Source: Candidatus Neomicrothrix sp. UBA2983
GTDB lineage: Bacteria > Actinomycetota > Acidimicrobiia > Acidimicrobiales > MedAcidi-G1
Length of the DNA stretch: 64,000 nucleotides
Reading direction: 5' to 3'
NCBI GenBank assembly: GCA_002346745.1
Contig: DEAL01000009.1
Span: 23,944 to 87,943, forward strand
Shown here: positions 1 through 9,989 of the stretch, piece by piece
Layout: every line of letters starts with the position of its first letter
Position numbering within the stretch: position 1 is the stretch's first letter
The notes under the pieces: model-generated
What the model was told of the DNA's origin: nothing
Seen by the model: only the letters and a program-made list of their open reading frames with translations
Database searches by the model: none
Program-made: the position numbers and the translations under genes

Positions 1-1941
1 ACCACGGCTGCGCCCACCACCACGACGACCTCCATGGCGCCCATCACCGTCGACCCGGCCGCCATCGTCGACGGCTGCGACCCACTGCTCCCCGACTGCC
101 TGCTGCCGTTCCCGAGCGACCACCTCACCGTCGCCGACCCGGACACGCCCACCGGGAGGCGCCTGGCGCTCGTCGCCGAGGCGCTTCCGGTCAACAACGA
201 GGGCACTATCCCCGACCCCGCCCCGTGGAACCGCAGCGACGGCTTCAGCCCCGGTGCGGCGATGACGGTGCGCTTCCCGGGGCTCGACCCGGAGGCGTCC
301 GGGCTCCCGCCGATCACCGACATCGCCCGCTCCCTCGCCGACGACTCGCCCACCGTCGTCCTCGACGCCACGACCGGCGAGCGGTGGCCCCACTGGGCCG
401 AACTGGATGCCAATGCGGGCGACGAGGACCCGATCCTCTACCTGCGGCCCGCCCGGAACTTCCCCGACGGCCACCGGATCGTGGTCGGCCTCCGCGGGCT
501 CCTGGACGCCACGGGAGAGCCGATCGCCCCCACCGACGCCTTCCGCGCCTACCGGGACCGGCTGGACACCGGGAACCCGGACCTCGAGGCCCGGCGCCCC
601 GCCATGGAGGAGGTGTTCGCCGACCTCGACGCCGCGGGCATCGACCGTGGCGACCTCCAGGTGGCCTGGGACTTCACCGTCGCCTCCACCCAGAGCCTGA
701 CGGGCCCCATGCTGGCCCTGCGCGACGCCGCCTTCGCCGAGTTGGGCGACGCCGCTCCCGCCTTCACGATCACCGGCGTCGAGTTGCTCAGCGGCGATCA
801 GCTGATACGGCGGGTCACCGGCACCTACACCGTCCCGGGCTTCCTCACCGACGACGGCGGCGTCGGCACACACCTCCGGCGCGACGACGCCGGAGAGCCC
901 GAGCGGGGCATCGACCTCACCGCCCGCTTCGTGTGCGGCATCCCGAAGACCGCCAGTGGCACCGTCCCGGAGGCCCCGCTGCTGTACGGCCACGGCCTCC
1001 TCGGCGAAGCCGAGCAGGCCACCTCCTCAGGGCCGCGGGCCGTAGCCGCCGAGTTCGGACGGGTGGTCTGCGGCACGGATCTCATCGGTATGGCGGAGGA
1101 GGACACCATCAACGCCGTGGCCGTGATCCAGGACCTCTCCAACTTCCACACGATGGCCGACCGCCTCCTCCAGGGCCACCTCAACACGCTGTTCCTCGGT
1201 CGGCTCATGGTCCACCCGGACGGGCTGGCCTCGGACGACGCCTTCCGGGACGCCGACGGGCCGCTGCTCCGGACCGGCGAGGACCACGGCCTCGCCTACT
1301 ACGGGATCAGCCAGGGCGGGATCATGGGCGGTGTCTCGACGGCGGTGTCCACCGACTGGGACCTGGCCGTGCTCGGCGTGCCGGCCATCAACTACTCGAC
1401 GCTTCTGCACCGCAGCATCGACTTCGACCCGTTCTTCGCCGGCCTGAAGGTCTCCTACCCCTCGACCTACGACCAAGGCATTTTCATCCTGCTGATCCAG
1501 TTGCTCTGGGACCGTTCGGAGGGCAACGGCTTCGCCAACCACCTCGGCGACGACCCGCTGCCGGGGGCGAACCCCAAGCGGGTCCTGCTGCACCTGGCGG
1601 TCGGCGACCACCAGGTGGCCAACGTGGCCACGGAGGTCATGGCCCGCACCGTCGGGGCGGCGGTGCAGTGGCCGGCCGTGGCCGAAGGCCGCCACGACGA
1701 CGTCGATCCGTACTGGGGACTCGAACGCTGGACCGACGACGAGCACGAAGGCTCGGCGCTGGTGGTCTGGGACTCCGGCATCCCCCTGCCGCCCACGGCC
1801 AACCTGCCGCCGCGCGACGGCGACGACCCCCACGACGACCCGCGCACCGAGCCGGCCTCGGTCTTCCAGCGCGGGACCTTCCTCGACACCGGCGTCGTCG
1901 TGCGCACCTGCGACGGCCCGTGCACCGCGGAGCAGCGCTGA
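1..1941 (+). CDS. Secreted alpha/beta-hydrolase-like protein (5' end outside window)
   Basis: The frame is open to the window edge. The first ATG (34) is preceded in frame by TTAAPTTTTTS, a Thr/Ala/Pro-rich stretch typical of linkers after a signal peptide or lipobox, so the true start is probably upstream. About 635 residues are visible from that ATG. GISQGG around codon 426 fits the nucleophile elbow (G-x-S-x-G) of serine hydrolases and esterases. The early motif DPLLPDCLLPFPSDHLTV resembles large exported actinobacterial proteins of unknown substrate. No membrane segment is seen in the visible part. Hydrolase activity is inferred from the elbow only; the substrate is unknown. Confidence 0.6.
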   Translation, partial: TTAAPTTTTTSMAPITVDPAAIVDGCDPLLPDCLLPFPSDHLTVADPDTPTGRRLALVAEALPVNNEGTIPDPAPWNRSDGFSPGAAMTVRFPGLDPEASGLPPITDIARSLADDSPTVVLDATTGERWPHWAELDANAGDEDPILYLRPARNFPDGHRIVVGLRGLLDATGEPIAPTDAFRAYRDRLDTGNPDLEARRPAMEEVFADLDAAGIDRGDLQVAWDFTVASTQSLTGPMLALRDAAFAELGDAAPAFTITGVELLSGDQLIRRVTGTYTVPGFLTDDGGVGTHLRRDDAGEPERGIDLTARFVCGIPKTASGTVPEAPLLYGHGLLGEAEQATSSGPRAVAAEFGRVVCGTDLIGMAEEDTINAVAVIQDLSNFHTMADRLLQGHLNTLFLGRLMVHPDGLASDDAFRDADGPLLRTGEDHGLAYYGISQGGIMGGVSTAVSTDWDLAVLGVPAINYSTLLHRSIDFDPFFAGLKVSYPSTYDQGIFILLIQLLWDRSEGNGFANHLGDDPLPGANPKRVLLHLAVGDHQVANVATEVMARTVGAAVQWPAVAEGRHDDVDPYWGLERWTDDEHEGSALVVWDSGIPLPPTANLPPRDGDDPHDDPRTEPASVFQRGTFLDTGVVVRTCDGPCTAEQR

Positions 1942-1958
1942 CCGGCTCCCCGGCGCCC

Positions 1959-1964
1959 TAGGGT
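1959..1964 (+). promoter_or_regulatory. -10 hexamer TAGGGT, leaderless promoter
   Basis: TAGGGT ends 6 nt before the GTG at 1971. A transcript starting at that GTG would have no leader, and no Shine-Dalgarno sequence is present. Confidence 0.5.
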
Positions 1965-1970
1965 CGGGCC

Positions 1971-2165
1971 GTGCTCACCACCACCCTCGTCGGCATCGGC
2001 GCCCTCGTCGTCGGGCTGCTGATCGGCTGGCCCGTGCTCGTGGCGCTGTCGGTGATCTTCGTCGTCGTGCAGCTGCTGATGATGGGTGCCCGGGCGGCCG
2101 TGCAACGCAACGACCGGCGCCTGGCCGAGCGACTCGAGCAGAAGCGCAGCGAGCGGGAGGGCTGA
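1971..2165 (+). CDS. Small membrane protein, 64 aa
   Basis: GTG start 29 nt after the hydrolase stop, directly behind a TAGGGT hexamer. Residues 4-42 form one long or two close hydrophobic segments (VGIGALVVGLLIGWPVLVALSVIFVVVQLLMM), followed by a basic tail rich in Arg, Glu and Lys that should be cytoplasmic. I do not recognise a family. The hydrophobic core plus charged tail and the promoter motif argue for a real gene rather than a chance frame. Confidence 0.55.
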   Translation: MLTTTLVGIGALVVGLLIGWPVLVALSVIFVVVQLLMMGARAAVQRNDRRLAERLEQKRSEREG

Positions 2166-2184
2166 CCCCCCCCGGGGCCTCCGC

Positions 2185-2595
2185 TCAGTCGGGGTCGAGC
2201 GCCTCTGCGGCGACCTGCGGGTTGGAGAACTCCTTCACCCCGCACACCTTGCCGTCCCGGAACCGCCACAGCGCGATGTAGGTGTTGCGGTACGGCTTGC
2301 CGGTGGTCGACACGTGGCCGTCCGACGTGTACTCGGCGACCAGCAGGTCCGGATCGACGCAGTCGTGCACCTCGGTGAGCGCCAGCGTGAACACGAACGT
2401 GCCCAGCTTGGGGCCCAAATACTCGGCGATCTCCCGGCGCCCCTCGAGGCGCTTCGGCGGGTCACTGTACGGCAGCTCCAGCACGTAGTCGTCGGCGTAC
2501 AGCCCCGCCAGCTCGGCGTGGCGGCCGGTGCCGATCAGCGAGACCACCCGCTCCAGCAGCGCCCGGTTGGCGGCCCGTCTCTCGTCGTCGTTCAT
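2185..2595 (-). CDS. SnoaL/NTF2-like protein
   Basis: 136 residues, the normal size for a single SnoaL-like (ketosteroid-isomerase fold) domain. ALLERVVSLIGTGRHAELAGLYADDYVLELPY is the typical helix plus first strand, and RNTYIALWRFRDGKVCGVKEF the typical C-terminal strands. Members range from small-molecule isomerases and cyclases to non-catalytic binding domains, so no substrate can be given. The ATG overlaps the stop of the aldo/keto reductase gene by 4 nt (ATGA), making it the last gene of a four-gene operon running from 4967 down. Confidence 0.7.
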   Translation of the reverse strand: MNDDERRAANRALLERVVSLIGTGRHAELAGLYADDYVLELPYSDPPKRLEGRREIAEYLGPKLGTFVFTLALTEVHDCVDPDLLVAEYTSDGHVSTTGKPYRNTYIALWRFRDGKVCGVKEFSNPQVAAEALDPD

Positions 2596-3575
2596 GCCGG
2601 TCCTCCCTCCCGGAGCACGGCCCGCTCCTCCTCGGAGAGCTCGATGTCGGCCGCCTCGATGTTCGCACGCGCCTCGGCCGACGTCCGCGCCGCGGCAACG
2701 ACGTGCGCGGGGAACGACGACCCCAGCACCCAGGCCACCGCGATCGCCTCGAGGGAGGTCGACCGCCGGGCGGCGAGCTCCTCCGCCCGGCGGCGGCGTC
2801 CGGCGTTGGCCGGAGTGTGGTAACAGCGCGCCGCCTGGGCGGCCTCGGCGTCAGCCCCTGCGGCCAGCGCTGCCGCGTCCAGTGTCGAGGTCAGGTAGCC
2901 GCCGGCCAGTACCGACCATGCCAGGACCGGGAACTCCTGTTCAGCCAACCAGGCCCGTTGTACGCCCGCCCCGTCGTCGGCGATCGACACCACGCCCGAC
3001 CACGGGGGTTCCGCCTGTTCGACCAGCGAGTGGTGCGGGCTGGTCACCACGGGGGGCGTCGCACCCGTGGCCTCGGCGGCGCCCACGGCCGCCCGGAGGC
3101 GCTCGATGGTCCAGTTGGAGACCCCCCAGGCATCGATGGTCCCGGCGGCCACCTGCGCCGACGCCGCATCGACGAGCTCCTCCACCGGCACGTCGGGGTC
3201 GTCGCGGTGGAAGAGCCAGAGGTCGAGTCGGTCGGTTCCCATCCGGTCAAGGGTCGTCCCGACGTCGGTGGACACGTTCCCGGGCCGGACCCGGGACGCC
3301 GACCAGTCGGGCGGACCGGGGTGGCACCCCTTGGCGATGACGGTCACCTCGTCCCGGACCCCACGGCCGGCGATCCAGACGCCGAGCCGCCCGTCGCTCG
3401 TCCCCTCGCCGTCGGCGTAGACGAGCCCGGTGTCGAAGGCGTCGATCCCCGCCTCGAGGACGCCGTCGAGGAGCGCCGGCACGTCGTCGACGAGGAGATC
3501 GCCGAACAGGGGGGTCGCCCCCTGGACCACGGCCGGCAGCGGTCGGCGCATTCCCGGGATCACACGACGCCGCAT
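2592..3575 (-). CDS. Aldo/keto reductase
   Basis: 327 residues with the AKR barrel pattern: LLDGVLEAGIDAFDTGLVYADGEGTSDGRLG (catalytic Asp/Tyr region, about 35-65), then RMGTDRLDLWLFHRDDP, where the usual His of the tetrad region is kept, and GVSNWTIERL. It is probably an NAD(P)H-dependent carbonyl or sugar-type reductase. The frame stays open upstream, but the family N-terminus and the TGATG junction with the oxidoreductase gene put the start at 3575. Coupling to a Gfo/Idh/MocA enzyme suggests sugar or polyol metabolism, which is inference. Confidence 0.75.
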   Translation of the reverse strand: MRRRVIPGMRRPLPAVVQGATPLFGDLLVDDVPALLDGVLEAGIDAFDTGLVYADGEGTSDGRLGVWIAGRGVRDEVTVIAKGCHPGPPDWSASRVRPGNVSTDVGTTLDRMGTDRLDLWLFHRDDPDVPVEELVDAASAQVAAGTIDAWGVSNWTIERLRAAVGAAEATGATPPVVTSPHHSLVEQAEPPWSGVVSIADDGAGVQRAWLAEQEFPVLAWSVLAGGYLTSTLDAAALAAGADAEAAQAARCYHTPANAGRRRRAEELAARRSTSLEAIAVAWVLGSSFPAHVVAAARTSAEARANIEAADIELSEEERAVLREGGPA

Positions 3576-4558
3576 CACACCCCCCTGTCGGCCGGGTAGG
3601 TGACGCCGATGTCGGCACGGATCCGGTCGAGCAGTTCGGCCATCGCCACGGACCACGCGTGGGGGACGACGTCGCTCTCGATGCGCGAGTCCGCCAGGCA
3701 GCGCTCGACGTCCGCCACCTGGTACTCAAAGCCGTTGACGGCGTGCGGATGGACCATCTCCTCGACCTCGCCCCGGGCCGACAGTGTTGCGGCCTGTGCC
3801 CGCCAGAACTCCGGGACCTCGATGACGCCGTGCTCGCCGACGATGTGGCCGGTCCAGCCCAGCGGGGCGTTGATCGCCGAGCCAAGGCGGGCCAGCCCTC
3901 CGCACGTATACCGGAGGGCCAGCGCCACGTGGGCGTCGACACCCTCCGGCGACCGTTCGGCGACGGCGTGGACCTCCGTCGGCGGGGTGCCGTAGACCAG
4001 GTCGGCCAGGGTGAGCGGATAGACGCCGACGTCGAGCAGGCTGCCACCGGCGAGATCGGGCGACCAGAGGCGCCCCGACGGGTCGTGGGGCGCCGCGAAC
4101 CCGAACGAGGCCTCGACCAGCTTCGGCGCGCCGATCCTGCCCTCCCCGATCCACCGGCGCACGCCCTGGTGGACCGGCAGGTGGCGGGTCCACATGGCCT
4201 CCATGAGGAACGTGCCGCTGCGCTGGGCGGCATCGACCATCGCCACGGCCTGCGTGCGGTTCACGGCCAGCGGCTTCTCGCACAGCACCGGCACACCCGC
4301 CTCGAGGAGCACCATCGTGGCGTCGTGATGGGCGGTGTGGGGCGTCGCCACGTAGGCGGCGTCCACGGTGCCGGCGAGGTCCGCCGGGCGTTCCGCCACG
4401 ACGGGGACCCCGTGCCGCTCGGCGAAGGCGCCGGCCCGCCCGCGGTCCCGACCCACGACCACGACGACCTCGTGGCGGCAGTGCCGTGCCGCCGCGAGGA
4501 AGGTCGGGGCGATCCCCCCGTGTCCCACGATGCCCCACCGGAGGCCGGGCCCGGCCAC
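3575..4558 (-). CDS. Gfo/Idh/MocA-family oxidoreductase
   Basis: 327 residues. An N-terminal Rossmann domain carries [12 protein letters not shown] (about 8-20), and the family motif [10 protein letters not shown] follows at about 95-104, with the EKP lysine expected to act in catalysis. The C-terminal half, including [12 protein letters not shown], is the usual beta-sheet domain. It is likely an NAD(P)-dependent sugar, inositol or dihydrodiol-type dehydrogenase; the substrate is unclear. GTG start, 4 nt after the thioesterase stop. Its stop overlaps the aldo/keto reductase start by one base. Confidence 0.8.
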   Translation of the reverse strand: MAGPGLRWGIVGHGGIAPTFLAAARHCRHEVVVVVGRDRGRAGAFAERHGVPVVAERPADLAGTVDAAYVATPHTAHHDATMVLLEAGVPVLCEKPLAVNRTQAVAMVDAAQRSGTFLMEAMWTRHLPVHQGVRRWIGEGRIGAPKLVEASFGFAAPHDPSGRLWSPDLAGGSLLDVGVYPLTLADLVYGTPPTEVHAVAERSPEGVDAHVALALRYTCGGLARLGSAINAPLGWTGHIVGEHGVIEVPEFWRAQAATLSARGEVEEMVHPHAVNGFEYQVADVERCLADSRIESDVVPHAWSVAMAELLDRIRADIGVTYPADRGV

Positions 4559-4562
4559 GGTG

Positions 4563-4967
4563 TCAGCCGCCGAGGAGGGCGAAGGAACCAGCGACCGAGG
4601 CGACCGGGCGCTCGTCGCCGTCGACCGACACCTTGCCCTCGAGGTGGACGATCCGCTTCCCGGCGTGCAGGACCTCCACCCGTGCCCGCAGCCGGCCGCC
4701 CGTGACCGGGCGCAGGAACCGCACCGCCAGTTCGACGGTGGCGCAGTACATGCCCTCGTCCAGCACCGACATCGTGGCCCGCCCCATCGCCGTGTCGGCC
4801 AGGGCGTACGGCACCGACCCGTGCACGACCCCGTTGGGGTTCAGGTGGTGCTCGGCGACGTCCAGCCAGGCCTCGCCCCGGCCCTCGGGGGCCTCCTCGT
4901 ACTCGAAGCCCAGAATGTCCTTGAGCGGGAACTCGCCGTCGTCGGGCCCATCGGTGAAGCCGGCCAT
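4563..4967 (-). CDS. PaaI-type hotdog thioesterase
   Basis: 134 residues, one hotdog domain. [24 protein letters not shown] (about 41-64) matches the PaaI/4HBT motif in which Asn-Pro-x-G-x-x-H-G precedes the hot-dog helix and an acidic residue (Asp) completes the site. It probably hydrolyses an acyl-CoA thioester, possibly aryl or fatty. It heads the minus-strand operon that continues into the oxidoreductase, aldo/keto reductase and SnoaL-like genes. The ATG sits 6 nt after TAGGTT, so transcription is probably leaderless. Confidence 0.75.
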   Translation of the reverse strand: MAGFTDGPDDGEFPLKDILGFEYEEAPEGRGEAWLDVAEHHLNPNGVVHGSVPYALADTAMGRATMSVLDEGMYCATVELAVRFLRPVTGGRLRARVEVLHAGKRIVHLEGKVSVDGDERPVASVAGSFALLGG

Positions 4968-4973
4968 GGCCGG

Positions 4974-4979
4974 AACCTA
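4974..4979 (-). promoter_or_regulatory. -10 hexamer TAGGTT, leaderless promoter
   Basis: TAGGTT on the minus strand, 6 nt before the ATG at 4967 of the PaaI-type thioesterase. Confidence 0.5.
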
Positions 4980-5088
4980 CGCGACCGACCCGAACCGCCC
5001 CTCAGCGGCGTCAGGTGCCGCCGACCCGCTACCGTGCCGGGGCGGCGCGAGGCGGGAGGTTCCCGAAGCTCGACGCCCCCGGACGCCC

Positions 5089-5916
5089 ATGAGCCACGAC
5101 CCCGAACCGTTCGCCCTCGCCGACGAGGCGGCCGCAGTGCTGGCCGACCGGACCGGCGTCGACACCCACGACGTGGTGCTCGTGCTCGGCTCCGGCTGGG
5201 CCGCCGCCGCCGACGGCCTCGGCGACATCGTCGCCGACGTGCCGATGGACGAACTCCCCGGATTCCCGGCCCCGACGGTACTGGGCCACCGCAACAGCGC
5301 CCTGTCGGTGCGGGTCGGCGACACCCGGGCCCTCGTGCTGGGCGGCCGCGCCCACCTCTACGAGGGCCACACGGCCTCGACGTGCGTCCACGGCATCCGC
5401 ACGGCGATCGCCGCCGGCTGCACCGAAATCGTGCTCACCAACGCCGCCGGTGGCCTGAACCCCGACTGGCCGGTGGGCCAGCCGGTCCTGATCGCCGACC
5501 AGCTGAACCTGACCGGGGCCTCGCCGCTGGCCGGTCCGGCGCCGCCGCCCGACCGGCCCATCCGCTTCACCGACCTCACCACCGCCTACTCCACCCGGTT
5601 GCGGGCACTCGCCCTCGAGGTCGACCCGACCCTCCCCGAGGGCGTGTACGCCGGCCTACTGGGCGGCGCCTTCGAGACCCCGGCCGAGATCCGCATGCTG
5701 GCCGGCCTCGGCGCCGACCTGGTCGGCATGTCGACCGTGCTCGAGACTATCGCCGCCCGCCACCTCGGCGCCGAGGTTCTGGGCATCTCCCTAGTCACCA
5801 ACGCCGCCGCCGGTCTGGGCGACGAGGACCTCGACCACGAGGACGTGCTCGACGCCGCCGCCGAGGCCGGCCCCCGGATGCTGGCCCTGCTGCGCGGGGT
5901 GCTCGAGCGCCGGTGA
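5089..5916 (+). CDS. deoD: Purine-nucleoside phosphorylase
   Basis: 275 residues, close to the trimeric actinobacterial enzymes. It cleaves purine (deoxy)nucleosides with phosphate to base plus (deoxy)ribose 1-phosphate. LGSGW (about 33-37) is the phosphate-binding loop of family-2 phosphorylases, [10 protein letters not shown] (about 85-94) the second phosphate motif, TNAAGG and VGMSTVLE the base and sugar site. The longer frame upstream is composition artefact; ATG 5089 gives the usual N-terminus. The stop overlaps the phosphohexomutase GTG (GTGA), so it begins a five-gene nucleoside catabolic run to 10831. Confidence 0.88.
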   Translation: MSHDPEPFALADEAAAVLADRTGVDTHDVVLVLGSGWAAAADGLGDIVADVPMDELPGFPAPTVLGHRNSALSVRVGDTRALVLGGRAHLYEGHTASTCVHGIRTAIAAGCTEIVLTNAAGGLNPDWPVGQPVLIADQLNLTGASPLAGPAPPPDRPIRFTDLTTAYSTRLRALALEVDPTLPEGVYAGLLGGAFETPAEIRMLAGLGADLVGMSTVLETIAARHLGAEVLGISLVTNAAAGLGDEDLDHEDVLDAAAEAGPRMLALLRGVLERR

Positions 5917-7583
5917 GCGACCCCGTCGCGGCCGCGCGCCGCTGGCTGGCGGCCGACCCCGACCCCGGGACCCGCGCCGAGACCGAGCGACTGCTCGAAG
6001 ACGGCGGATCCGAGTTGGCCGAGCGCTTCACCGGCCGGCTGGAGTTCGGCACCGCCGGCATCCGCGGCGCCCTCGGTGCCGGTCCGCAGCGCATGAACCG
6101 CGTGCTGGCCCGGGCCACTGCCGCCGCGGTCGGCCGCTGCCTGCTGGCCGGGCACGAGGCGCCGACCGTGGTGATCGGCTTCGACGCCCGCCGCCAGAGC
6201 GACGCGTTCGCCGCCGATGCCGCCCGGGTTCTGGCCGGGCTCGGCGTGCGCAGCCTGCTCCTGCCCGAGCCCCTGCCCACGCCGGTGCTGGCCCACACCC
6301 TGTTGCGCAGCGGCGCCGAGGCCGGGATCATGGTCACGGCCAGCCACAACCCGCGGCCGGACAACGGCATCAAGGTCTACTGGTCCGACGCCGCCCAGAT
6401 CGTCCCGCCGGTCGACACCGACATCTCGACGCAGCTCGACGCCATCCTCCACGGTGCCCTGCCGACCGACGACGATCTGGCCGACGAGGACCACCCGCTG
6501 CTCGATCGGGGCTCGGCCGGTGACGTCGAGGCGTACGTGGCGGCCGCCGCCGGACTGTCCGACGTCGACGCCCCACACGACCTGACGATCGCCTACACGC
6601 CACTGCACGGCGTCGGCCGCAACGTCCTCGTCGACACCCTGACGCTCGCCGGCTTCGCCCCGCCCCACGTGGTCGCCGAACAGGCCGAGCCCGACGGCTC
6701 GTTTCCCACGGTCGAGTTCCCCAACCCGGAGGTACCCGGAGCCCTCGACCTGGCGCTGGCCCTCGCCGACGACGTCGACGCCGACCTGGTGCTCGCCAAC
6801 GACCCCGACGCCGATCGGCTGGCGGTCGCCATCCCCACCGGCGACGGCTGGCGACCACTCACCGGGGATGAGATCGGTGGCCTGCTAGCCGAACACGTCC
6901 TGGCCGGCGGGTCGGGCGACGACCGGCTGGTGGCCACCACCGTGGTGTCCTCCCGCCTGTTGGCCGCACAGGCCGCCCACCACGGGGTCCGCTACGCCGA
7001 CACCCTCACCGGCTTCAAGTGGATCGTCCGCCCGGCCCTCGCCGACCCCTCGGCCCGGATGGTGTTCGGCTACGAGGAGGCCCTGGGCTACCTGGTGGGC
7101 GACCTGACCTTCGACAAGGACGGCATCACCGCCGCCGTGGCGTTCGCCGACCTGGCGGCCGCAGCGAAGGCGGCGGGTCGGACGGTGCTGGACCTGCTCC
7201 ACGACCTGTGGCGGCGCCATGGCGCCCACCGCACGGCACTGCGCACGCTGCGACTGGAGGGCCCCGACGGCACCCGGCACCTCGCCGAACTTCTCGACGG
7301 CCTGCGTGCCGACCCGCCGACGGAGGTGGCGGGCCGGGCGGTCGCCGCCGTCGCCGACCACCTGCAGCCGGGCACGGGCCTGCCACCCGCCGACCTCCTG
7401 GCCCTCGACCTCGACGGGGGTCGCCTCCTGCTGCGCCCCAGCGGCACCGAGCCGCTGCTCAAGGCCTACGCCGAGGTGGTCGTCCCCGTTGGCGACGATC
7501 CGGCCGACGCCGAGGCCACCGGCGACACAGCCGTCGCCGCCCTCGCCGACGCCGCCCTCGGCCTCCTAGGGTCCCCGTCGTGA
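5913..7583 (+). CDS. pmmB: Phosphomannomutase/phosphopentomutase-type phosphohexomutase
   Basis: 556 residues of the alpha-D-phosphohexomutase family. [13 protein letters not shown] (about 141-153) holds the phosphorylated serine, DPDADRLA (about 299-306) the metal site and GYEEALGYL (about 386) the sugar-binding loop; the C-terminal RPSGTEP phosphate-binding loop is present near the end. Between deoD and deoC the obvious job would be conversion of (deoxy)ribose 1-phosphate to the 5-phosphate. Family members of this type are annotated as phosphomannomutase or as phosphopentomutase, and the sequence alone does not decide. GTG start overlaps the deoD stop. Confidence 0.85.
   Translation: MSDPVAAARRWLAADPDPGTRAETERLLEDGGSELAERFTGRLEFGTAGIRGALGAGPQRMNRVLARATAAAVGRCLLAGHEAPTVVIGFDARRQSDAFAADAARVLAGLGVRSLLLPEPLPTPVLAHTLLRSGAEAGIMVTASHNPRPDNGIKVYWSDAAQIVPPVDTDISTQLDAILHGALPTDDDLADEDHPLLDRGSAGDVEAYVAAAAGLSDVDAPHDLTIAYTPLHGVGRNVLVDTLTLAGFAPPHVVAEQAEPDGSFPTVEFPNPEVPGALDLALALADDVDADLVLANDPDADRLAVAIPTGDGWRPLTGDEIGGLLAEHVLAGGSGDDRLVATTVVSSRLLAAQAAHHGVRYADTLTGFKWIVRPALADPSARMVFGYEEALGYLVGDLTFDKDGITAAVAFADLAAAAKAAGRTVLDLLHDLWRRHGAHRTALRTLRLEGPDGTRHLAELLDGLRADPPTEVAGRAVAAVADHLQPGTGLPPADLLALDLDGGRLLLRPSGTEPLLKAYAEVVVPVGDDPADAEATGDTAVAALADAALGLLGSPS
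7567..7572 (+). promoter_or_regulatory. -10 hexamer TAGGGT inside the upstream gene
   Basis: TAGGGT lies in the last codons of the phosphohexomutase gene and ends 7 nt before the deoC GTG (7580). It may give deoC its own leaderless transcript. Confidence 0.4.
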
Positions 7584-8485
7584 CCCGCACGGCCTATGCC
7601 CCGGTGCCGACCACCCCGGTCGACGAGGTGGCCCTCGAGGCACGCGCCGCCGAACTGTGCAGCCGCTCCATCAAGACGACCAGCAAGCGGGCGGCCCTCC
7701 ACCTGGCGATCCGCTGCATGGACCTCACCACGCTCGAGGGCGTCGACACGCCCGGCAAGGTGTCGTCGCTGTGCCGCAAGGCGATCCGGCCCGACGCCAC
7801 GGACCCGTCGGTCCCGTCTGTGGCCGCCGTGTGCGTCTACCCGGAGATGGTTGCCCACGCCGCCGCGACCGTCGCCGGCACCGGGGTGGCCGTGGCCAGC
7901 GTGGCGGGCGCCTTTCCGTCGGGCCTCTCGGATCTGGACGTGCGCTGCGACGACATCCGCAGTGCCGTGGTCGATGGTGCCGACGAGATCGACATCGTGC
8001 TGAACCGATCGGCGTTCCTCGCCGGAGACCTGGCACGCGTGCACGACGAGGTGGCCGCCTCCAAGGAGGCCTGCGGCGACGCCCACCTCAAGGTGATCCT
8101 CGAGGCCGGCGAGTTGGGCGGCTACGAGCCGATCCGCCGGGCGTCGATGCTCGCCATGGCCGCCGGCGCCGACTTCATCAAGACCTCGACCGGCAAGATC
8201 CCGAAGGCGGCAACGCACGCCACGGCCCTGTGCATGGCCGAGGCCATCCGGGAGTTCGCACAGCGTGAGGGGCGGTCGGTCGGCTTCAAGGCGGCCGGCG
8301 GCATCCGCTCCGCCAAGCAGGCCTGGCACTACCTGGTGCTGATGGGCGAGACGCTCGGCACCGGCTGGCTGACGCCGGACCGCTTCCGGCTGGGCGCCTC
8401 CAGCCTGCTCAATGACGTGCTGCTGCAGTTGGCCAAGCTGGACCACGGCCGCTACGGCGGCCCCGACTACGTGACGGTTGATTGA
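7580..8485 (+). CDS. deoC: Deoxyribose-phosphate aldolase
   Basis: 301 residues, the longer DERA type. It splits 2-deoxyribose 5-phosphate into glyceraldehyde 3-phosphate and acetaldehyde. ADFIKTSTGK (about 196-205) carries the Schiff-base lysine, and GFKAAGGIR (about 235) the second conserved lysine. GTG overlaps the mutase stop (GTGA) and also follows a TAGGGT hexamer. The next gene is an aldehyde dehydrogenase, which fits disposal of acetaldehyde. Confidence 0.92.
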   Translation: MTRTAYAPVPTTPVDEVALEARAAELCSRSIKTTSKRAALHLAIRCMDLTTLEGVDTPGKVSSLCRKAIRPDATDPSVPSVAAVCVYPEMVAHAAATVAGTGVAVASVAGAFPSGLSDLDVRCDDIRSAVVDGADEIDIVLNRSAFLAGDLARVHDEVAASKEACGDAHLKVILEAGELGGYEPIRRASMLAMAAGADFIKTSTGKIPKAATHATALCMAEAIREFAQREGRSVGFKAAGGIRSAKQAWHYLVLMGETLGTGWLTPDRFRLGASSLLNDVLLQLAKLDHGRYGGPDYVTVD

Positions 8486-8519
8486 TGGACGCGGCGACCG
8501 GCAGCCCGGAGCGGGATTG

Positions 8520-9989
8520 ATGGCGGACGAGCAGGGCTTCGACCTCGACTACGCGCCGGCACCCGAGTCGACCGGCATCGTCGAACTGGCCGACGAGTAC
8601 GGCCTCTACATCGGCGGCGAGTTCGTCGAGGCCCGCTCGGGCCGCACATTCGACACCATCAGCCCCTCGACCGAGGAACGGCTGGCCACGGTGTCGGAGG
8701 CCGGCGCCGAGGACGTCGACCGGGCGGTCGCGGCCGCCAGGACGGCCTTCGAGGACCACTGGCGGGACACCCCCGGCACGGTGCGCGCCCGCTACCTGTA
8801 CCGGATCGCCCGCCAACTCCAGGAGCGGTCCCGGGAGTTCGCCGTGCTCGAGACCATGGACGGCGGCAAGCCGATCCGGGAGAGCCGAGACGTCGACCTG
8901 CCGCTGGTCGCCGCCCACTTCTTCCACCACGCCGGCTGGGCCGACAAGCTCGAGTACGCCTTCCCCAACCGTCGGGTAGCACCCCACGGCGTGGCCGGGC
9001 AGGTCATCCCGTGGAACTTCCCGATGCTGATGGCCGCCTGGAAGCTGGCTCCGGCCCTGGCCTGTGGGAACACGGTCGTGCTCAAGCCGGCCGAGACCAC
9101 GCCGCTCACGGCGCTGCTGCTGGCCGAGGTACTCAACGACGTGGGCCTGCCCCCCGGGGTGGTCAACGTCGTCACCGGCGCCGGCGAGACGGGCGCCGCC
9201 CTGGTCGAGCATCCCGGCGTCGACAAGCTGGCCTTCACCGGCTCGACCGAGGTCGGCAAGCGCATTCAGCGCTCGGCCGCCGTCCGACGGCTGCCGCTCA
9301 CCCTCGAGCTGGGCGGAAAGGCCGCCAACGTGGTCTTCGAGGACGCCGCCCTCGACCAGGCCGTCGAGGGTGTCGTGCAGGGCATCTGGTTCAACCAGGG
9401 CCACGTCTGCTGCGCCGGATCCCGCCTCCTGGTCCAGGAGTCGATCGCCGGCGACTTCGTCGAGCGGCTCCACGCCCGCATGGCCCGCCTCCGGGTCGGC
9501 GACCCCCTGGACAAGAACACCGACGTGGGCGCCATCAACTCGGCCGAACATCTGGCCCGCATCACGGCGCTGGTCGAGTCCGGCGTCGAAGAGGGAGCCG
9601 TCCTCCACCAGTCGGCCTGCGACCTGCCCGACCGGGGGTTCTGGTTCGCCCCGACGGTGTTCACCGAGGTGCAGCAGAGCCACCGCATCGCCCGCGAGGA
9701 GGTCTTCGGCCCGGTGCTGGCCGTCCAGACCTTCCGCACCCCCGAGGAGGCCGTCGAGAAGGCAAACAACACACCGTACGGGCTGTCGGCGGGCATCTGG
9801 ACCGAGAAGGGCTCGAAGGTCCACTGGATGGCCGAGCGGCTCCGGGCCGGCGTCGTGTGGGCCAACACGTTCAACAGGTTCGACCCCGCCAGTCCGTTCG
9901 GCGGCTACAAGGAGAGCGGCTTCGGCCGTGAGGGCGGCCTGACCGGCCTCGGTGCCTACGTGCGCGACGCCGGGGGTGTCTCCCGATGA
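8520..9989 (+). CDS. NAD(P)-dependent aldehyde dehydrogenase
   Basis: 489 residues, full length. LELGGKAANVVF (about 261-272) contains the general-base Glu and GHVCCAGSR (about 293-301) the catalytic Cys; PWNFP near 162 is the usual cofactor-domain motif. ATG 8520 is preferred over an in-frame TTG at 8478 because GGAGCGGG lies just upstream. It follows deoC by 34 nt, so the likely substrate is acetaldehyde released from deoxyribose 5-phosphate (inferred from context). The stop overlaps the next gene by 4 nt (ATGA). Confidence 0.88.
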   Translation: MADEQGFDLDYAPAPESTGIVELADEYGLYIGGEFVEARSGRTFDTISPSTEERLATVSEAGAEDVDRAVAAARTAFEDHWRDTPGTVRARYLYRIARQLQERSREFAVLETMDGGKPIRESRDVDLPLVAAHFFHHAGWADKLEYAFPNRRVAPHGVAGQVIPWNFPMLMAAWKLAPALACGNTVVLKPAETTPLTALLLAEVLNDVGLPPGVVNVVTGAGETGAALVEHPGVDKLAFTGSTEVGKRIQRSAAVRRLPLTLELGGKAANVVFEDAALDQAVEGVVQGIWFNQGHVCCAGSRLLVQESIAGDFVERLHARMARLRVGDPLDKNTDVGAINSAEHLARITALVESGVEEGAVLHQSACDLPDRGFWFAPTVFTEVQQSHRIAREEVFGPVLAVQTFRTPEEAVEKANNTPYGLSAGIWTEKGSKVHWMAERLRAGVVWANTFNRFDPASPFGGYKESGFGREGGLTGLGAYVRDAGGVSR

